Source: Mogibacterium sp.
GTDB taxonomy: Bacteria > Bacillota > Clostridia > Peptostreptococcales > Anaerovoracaceae
Assembly (NCBI GenBank): GCA_017404265.1
Contig: JAFRCS010000006.1
Span: 61,502 to 125,501, forward strand
DNA: 64,000 nt
Direction: 5' to 3'
The notes beneath the pieces were generated by a model. The model searched no databases, was not told where the DNA came from, and was given only the letters and a program-made list of their open reading frames with translations. The position numbers were made by a program, and so were the translations under genes. Every line of letters starts with the position of its first letter. Within the stretch, counting starts at the first letter, position 1. Shown in pieces: positions 62,429-64,000 of the stretch.

Positions 62429-62675
62429 GGTTACTCTCCATACGGTTGTAAACCAATTTTACTCAAAGTTTTCCACATATGCAAAGGGTAAAATAGCATT
62501 AAAAACAGGTATTTCAGGCTGTTCAAAAAATAAGTTTTCCACATATTGTTGATAAAACTGTGAACAACCATAAGGCTACACTACATATTGTGTATAACCC
62601 CATTTTTGGACATTTTGTATTTAATTTAGACATACATGAGAAAAATTCCACAGGTCCCTTAATTACTGCATTTCC
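62429..62675. other. Chromosomal origin region (oriC) with DnaA boxes
   Basis: DnaA-box sequences: TTTTCCACA at 62469-62477 and 62535-62543 (plus), TTATACACA on the minus strand at 62589-62597, plus the close relatives TTATCAACA (62547-62555, minus) and TTGTTCACA (62560-62568, minus). The box at 62421-62429 extends the cluster. The region is AT-rich and lies between the divergent dnaA and rpmH, the classical place. Together with 62676-62787 it makes a 359-base non-coding gap; the remainder holds the rpmH promoter and leader. Confidence 0.88.
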
Positions 62676-62704
62676 TTGACTTGCGAATGTTTGTAGATTA
62701 TAAT
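62676..62704 (+). promoter_or_regulatory. rpmH promoter
   Basis: TTGACT (62676-62681) and a perfect TATAAT (62699-62704) are separated by exactly 17 bases. The expected transcript starts near 62711, about 77 bases before rpmH. Confidence 0.88.
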
Positions 62705-62787
62705 TTCACGGTCTATGTGCCCATGGAATTCAGAGGGCACACGAATAAATTACTTACAATAATATATAAACAGAACAGGAGAATGAA

Positions 62788-62922
62788 ATGAAGAGGACAT
62801 ATCAGCCTAAGAAGAGACAGAGACTTAAGGAACACGGATTCCGTAAGAGAATGGCCACAGCTAACGGCCGCAAAGTGCTCAAGAGAAGAAGAGCGAGAGG
62901 CAGAAAATCTCTTACAGTTTAA
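62788..62922 (+). CDS. rpmH: Large-subunit ribosomal protein bL34
   Basis: The product has 44 residues: it begins [20 protein letters not shown] and ends GRKSLTV, with the usual R-M-A-T-A-N-G-R core. The gene is the standard right-hand neighbour of oriC. AGGAGAATGAA precedes the ATG. Confidence 0.99.
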   Translation: MKRTYQPKKRQRLKEHGFRKRMATANGRKVLKRRRARGRKSLTV

Positions 62923-62946
62923 TTGTTTGATTGGAACGGTGTCCGG

Positions 62947-63312
62947 ATGAGAGATCGCAGCGAACTTACATTGCGCAATCAGAGGGACTTTGCCAGGATA
63001 TACAAGCAAGGCAAGTCCAAAGGCGGCAGGTTTACGGTGATCCTGTACAGAAAGAACGGACTGGATATCACAAGGACCGCGTTTGTGTCGAGCCGCAAGG
63101 TCGGCAATTCGGTGGAAAGAAACAGATCCCGCAGACTCATGAGAGAGTCTTACAGGGCGCTTGCGCCTATGGTCAGGAGCGGGTACGATGTGATCTTTGT
63201 GGCACGCAATACTATCAACGGACGCGGTGAAGCTGAAGTCGAGAAAAGCATAAGAAAGACACTTGCGGACTGCGGACTCCTGGAGGACAGCCGTAATAAC
63301 AATGAAAAGTAA
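62947..63312 (+). CDS. rnpA: Ribonuclease P protein component
   Basis: The product has 121 residues from ATG 62947; an upstream TTG at 62923 touches the rpmH stop but has no ribosome site. Motifs: [44 protein letters not shown] (the RNR motif) and [10 protein letters not shown]. It binds RNase P RNA for tRNA 5'-end processing. The C-terminus overlaps yidD by 11 bases. Confidence 0.97.
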   Translation: MRDRSELTLRNQRDFARIYKQGKSKGGRFTVILYRKNGLDITRTAFVSSRKVGNSVERNRSRRLMRESYRALAPMVRSGYDVIFVARNTINGRGEAEVEKSIRKTLADCGLLEDSRNNNEK

Positions 63313-63532
63313 GAAATCGATAAGCCAAAGAATATTGATAGCCTTTGTAAGGGCATACCAGCTGGGCATCTCTCCGTACATCGGAGCTCATTGCCGTTAT
63401 ACGCCGACATGCAGCGCGTATTTCATACAGGCAGTAGAGAAGTACGGAGCGCTCAAAGGCAGCTGGCTGGGTATCAAAAGGATACTCAGGTGTCACCCTG
63501 GCCATCCGGGAGGATACGATCCCGTACCATAA
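63302..63532 (+). CDS. yidD: Membrane protein insertion efficiency factor YidD
   Basis: The product has 76 residues from ATG 63302. The family core [33 protein letters not shown] and the end [14 protein letters not shown] are complete, with the conserved cysteines. It is an amphipathic, membrane-associated helper of the YidC insertion pathway. A short gap of 39 bases leads to yidC. Confidence 0.97.
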   Translation: MKSKKSISQRILIAFVRAYQLGISPYIGAHCRYTPTCSAYFIQAVEKYGALKGSWLGIKRILRCHPGHPGGYDPVP

Positions 63533-63571
63533 GGCAAAACATAGTAATCAACCACAAGAACGGAGAATTAA

Positions 63572-64000
63572 ATGGGAATAGTTGCAAAACCTATCGGATA
63601 TCTGCTTGCGCTGATATACAAACTGGTAGGCAATTACGGAATCTCGCTCATCATACTCACAGTCATCGTTAAGCTGGCTCTGTATCCGCTCTATGCAAAG
63701 CAGATCAGGTCGACAGCAGACATGTCAGACATGTCCGAAAAGGCCAAGGAGATCCAGAACAGATACGCCAACGACAAAGAGAAGATGAATGAAGAGATGC
63801 AGAAGCTGTACGCTGAGACCGGATTCAATCCGATGAGCGGCTGCCTTCCAATGCTTATCCAGTTCCCTATCATCATGGGACTGTTCGCACTCCTCAGAAA
63901 TCCGATGAAGTACATGCCGTCCGATCCTGCGCTGATGTTCGCGAACCACGAGTCTTTCCTCTGGATCAAGGACCTCGCTCAGCCGGACCTCATAATATTG
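63572..64000 (+). CDS. yidC: Membrane protein insertase YidC/Oxa1, 3' end beyond window
   Basis: 143 codons are visible to the window edge. The start ATG has AGGAGAATTAA-like CGGAGAATTAA before it. Conserved parts: YGISLIILTVIVKLALYPLYAKQIRSTADM (first span, with the conserved Arg groove region), then the cytoplasmic hairpin EIQNRYANDKEKMNEEMQKLYAETGFNPMSGCLPMLIQFPIIMGLFALL. Single-lipoprotein signal and the large periplasmic domain are absent, as in Gram-positive YidC1/SpoIIIJ. Confidence 0.97.
   Translation, partial: MGIVAKPIGYLLALIYKLVGNYGISLIILTVIVKLALYPLYAKQIRSTADMSDMSEKAKEIQNRYANDKEKMNEEMQKLYAETGFNPMSGCLPMLIQFPIIMGLFALLRNPMKYMPSDPALMFANHESFLWIKDLAQPDLIIL

Noticed and set aside
62713..63381. 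222-codon minus-strand frame opposite rpmH and rnpA
   Set aside because: Shadow of three strongly conserved small genes.

Overview
The window looks like one contiguous chromosome segment of an anaerobic Clostridia-type Firmicute that carries its replication origin. Evidence for this is the Gram-positive gene set (LtaS-like synthase, DivIC/FtsB, DnaD-type primosome protein, GdpP, BmpA-like lipoprotein), strong AGGAGG ribosome sites, oxygen-sensitive 2-hydroxyacyl-CoA dehydratase-type enzymes, and the dnaN-dnaA-oriC-rpmH-rnpA-yidD-yidC block at the right end. The family cannot be fixed from sequence alone; something near Eubacteriales family XIII is a guess. No insertion sequence, prophage, CRISPR array, tRNA or rRNA was found.

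Layout. 1-1.7 kb: end of an FtsX-type ABC permease. 1.8-12.8 kb, all minus strand: two 2-hydroxyacyl-CoA dehydratase/benzoyl-CoA reductase-like enzymes (subunit pairs at 3.8-6.8 and 10.0-12.8 kb), one ATP-dependent activator (HgdC type), a CooC/AcsF-type ATPase, HtpG, a stand-alone protein resembling the middle domain of acetyl-CoA synthase, and two related single-span membrane peptides. 13.1-20.6 kb: a His-rich metal-binding protein, a lipoprotein, small and large membrane proteins, a flavin/[2Fe-2S] reductase, a CrtI-like FAD enzyme and an acyl-CoA ligase. 20.6-28.3 kb: MATE exporter, third dehydratase pair, an aldo-keto reductase with ferredoxin tail, a CooT-type nickel protein, an internally shortened flavodoxin-like protein, an acetyltransferase and a DUF1295 protein. 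28.3-43.9 kb: a long minus-strand housekeeping run (DUF1385-PrmC fusion, rho, LtaS-like, rsmA, divIC, M23 peptidase, DnaD-like, dnaB, rplI, gdpP-like, parB, parA). 44.2-44.3 kb: three parS sites. 44.3-49.1 kb: rsmG, mnmG, lipoprotein, mnmE. 49.2-59.7 kb: nucleoside uptake and salvage (deoB, udp, deoC, an ABC importer with its BMP lipoprotein, tdk, psuK, psuG). 59.8-64 kb: origin region.

How the parts may work together. The dehydratase-type enzymes need low-potential electrons driven by ATP, which the single HgdC-type activator would supply to all three pairs. Around them sit homologues of parts of the nickel/CO machinery (acetyl-CoA synthase A2-like domain, CooC/AcsF ATPase, CooT, a His-rich CooJ-like protein), with no CO dehydrogenase or full acetyl-CoA synthase in the window. 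Two of the three dehydratase operons share a CCCTRTAYAGGG palindrome lying between a -35 and a -10 element. This combination of dehydratase, nickel-type accessory proteins and small membrane partner is the best candidate here for an undescribed system. The nucleoside cluster forms a coherent pathway: import by BMP/ABC, phosphorolysis by Udp, DeoB and DeoC to central metabolites, Tdk for thymidine salvage, and PsuK/PsuG for pseudouridine breakdown.
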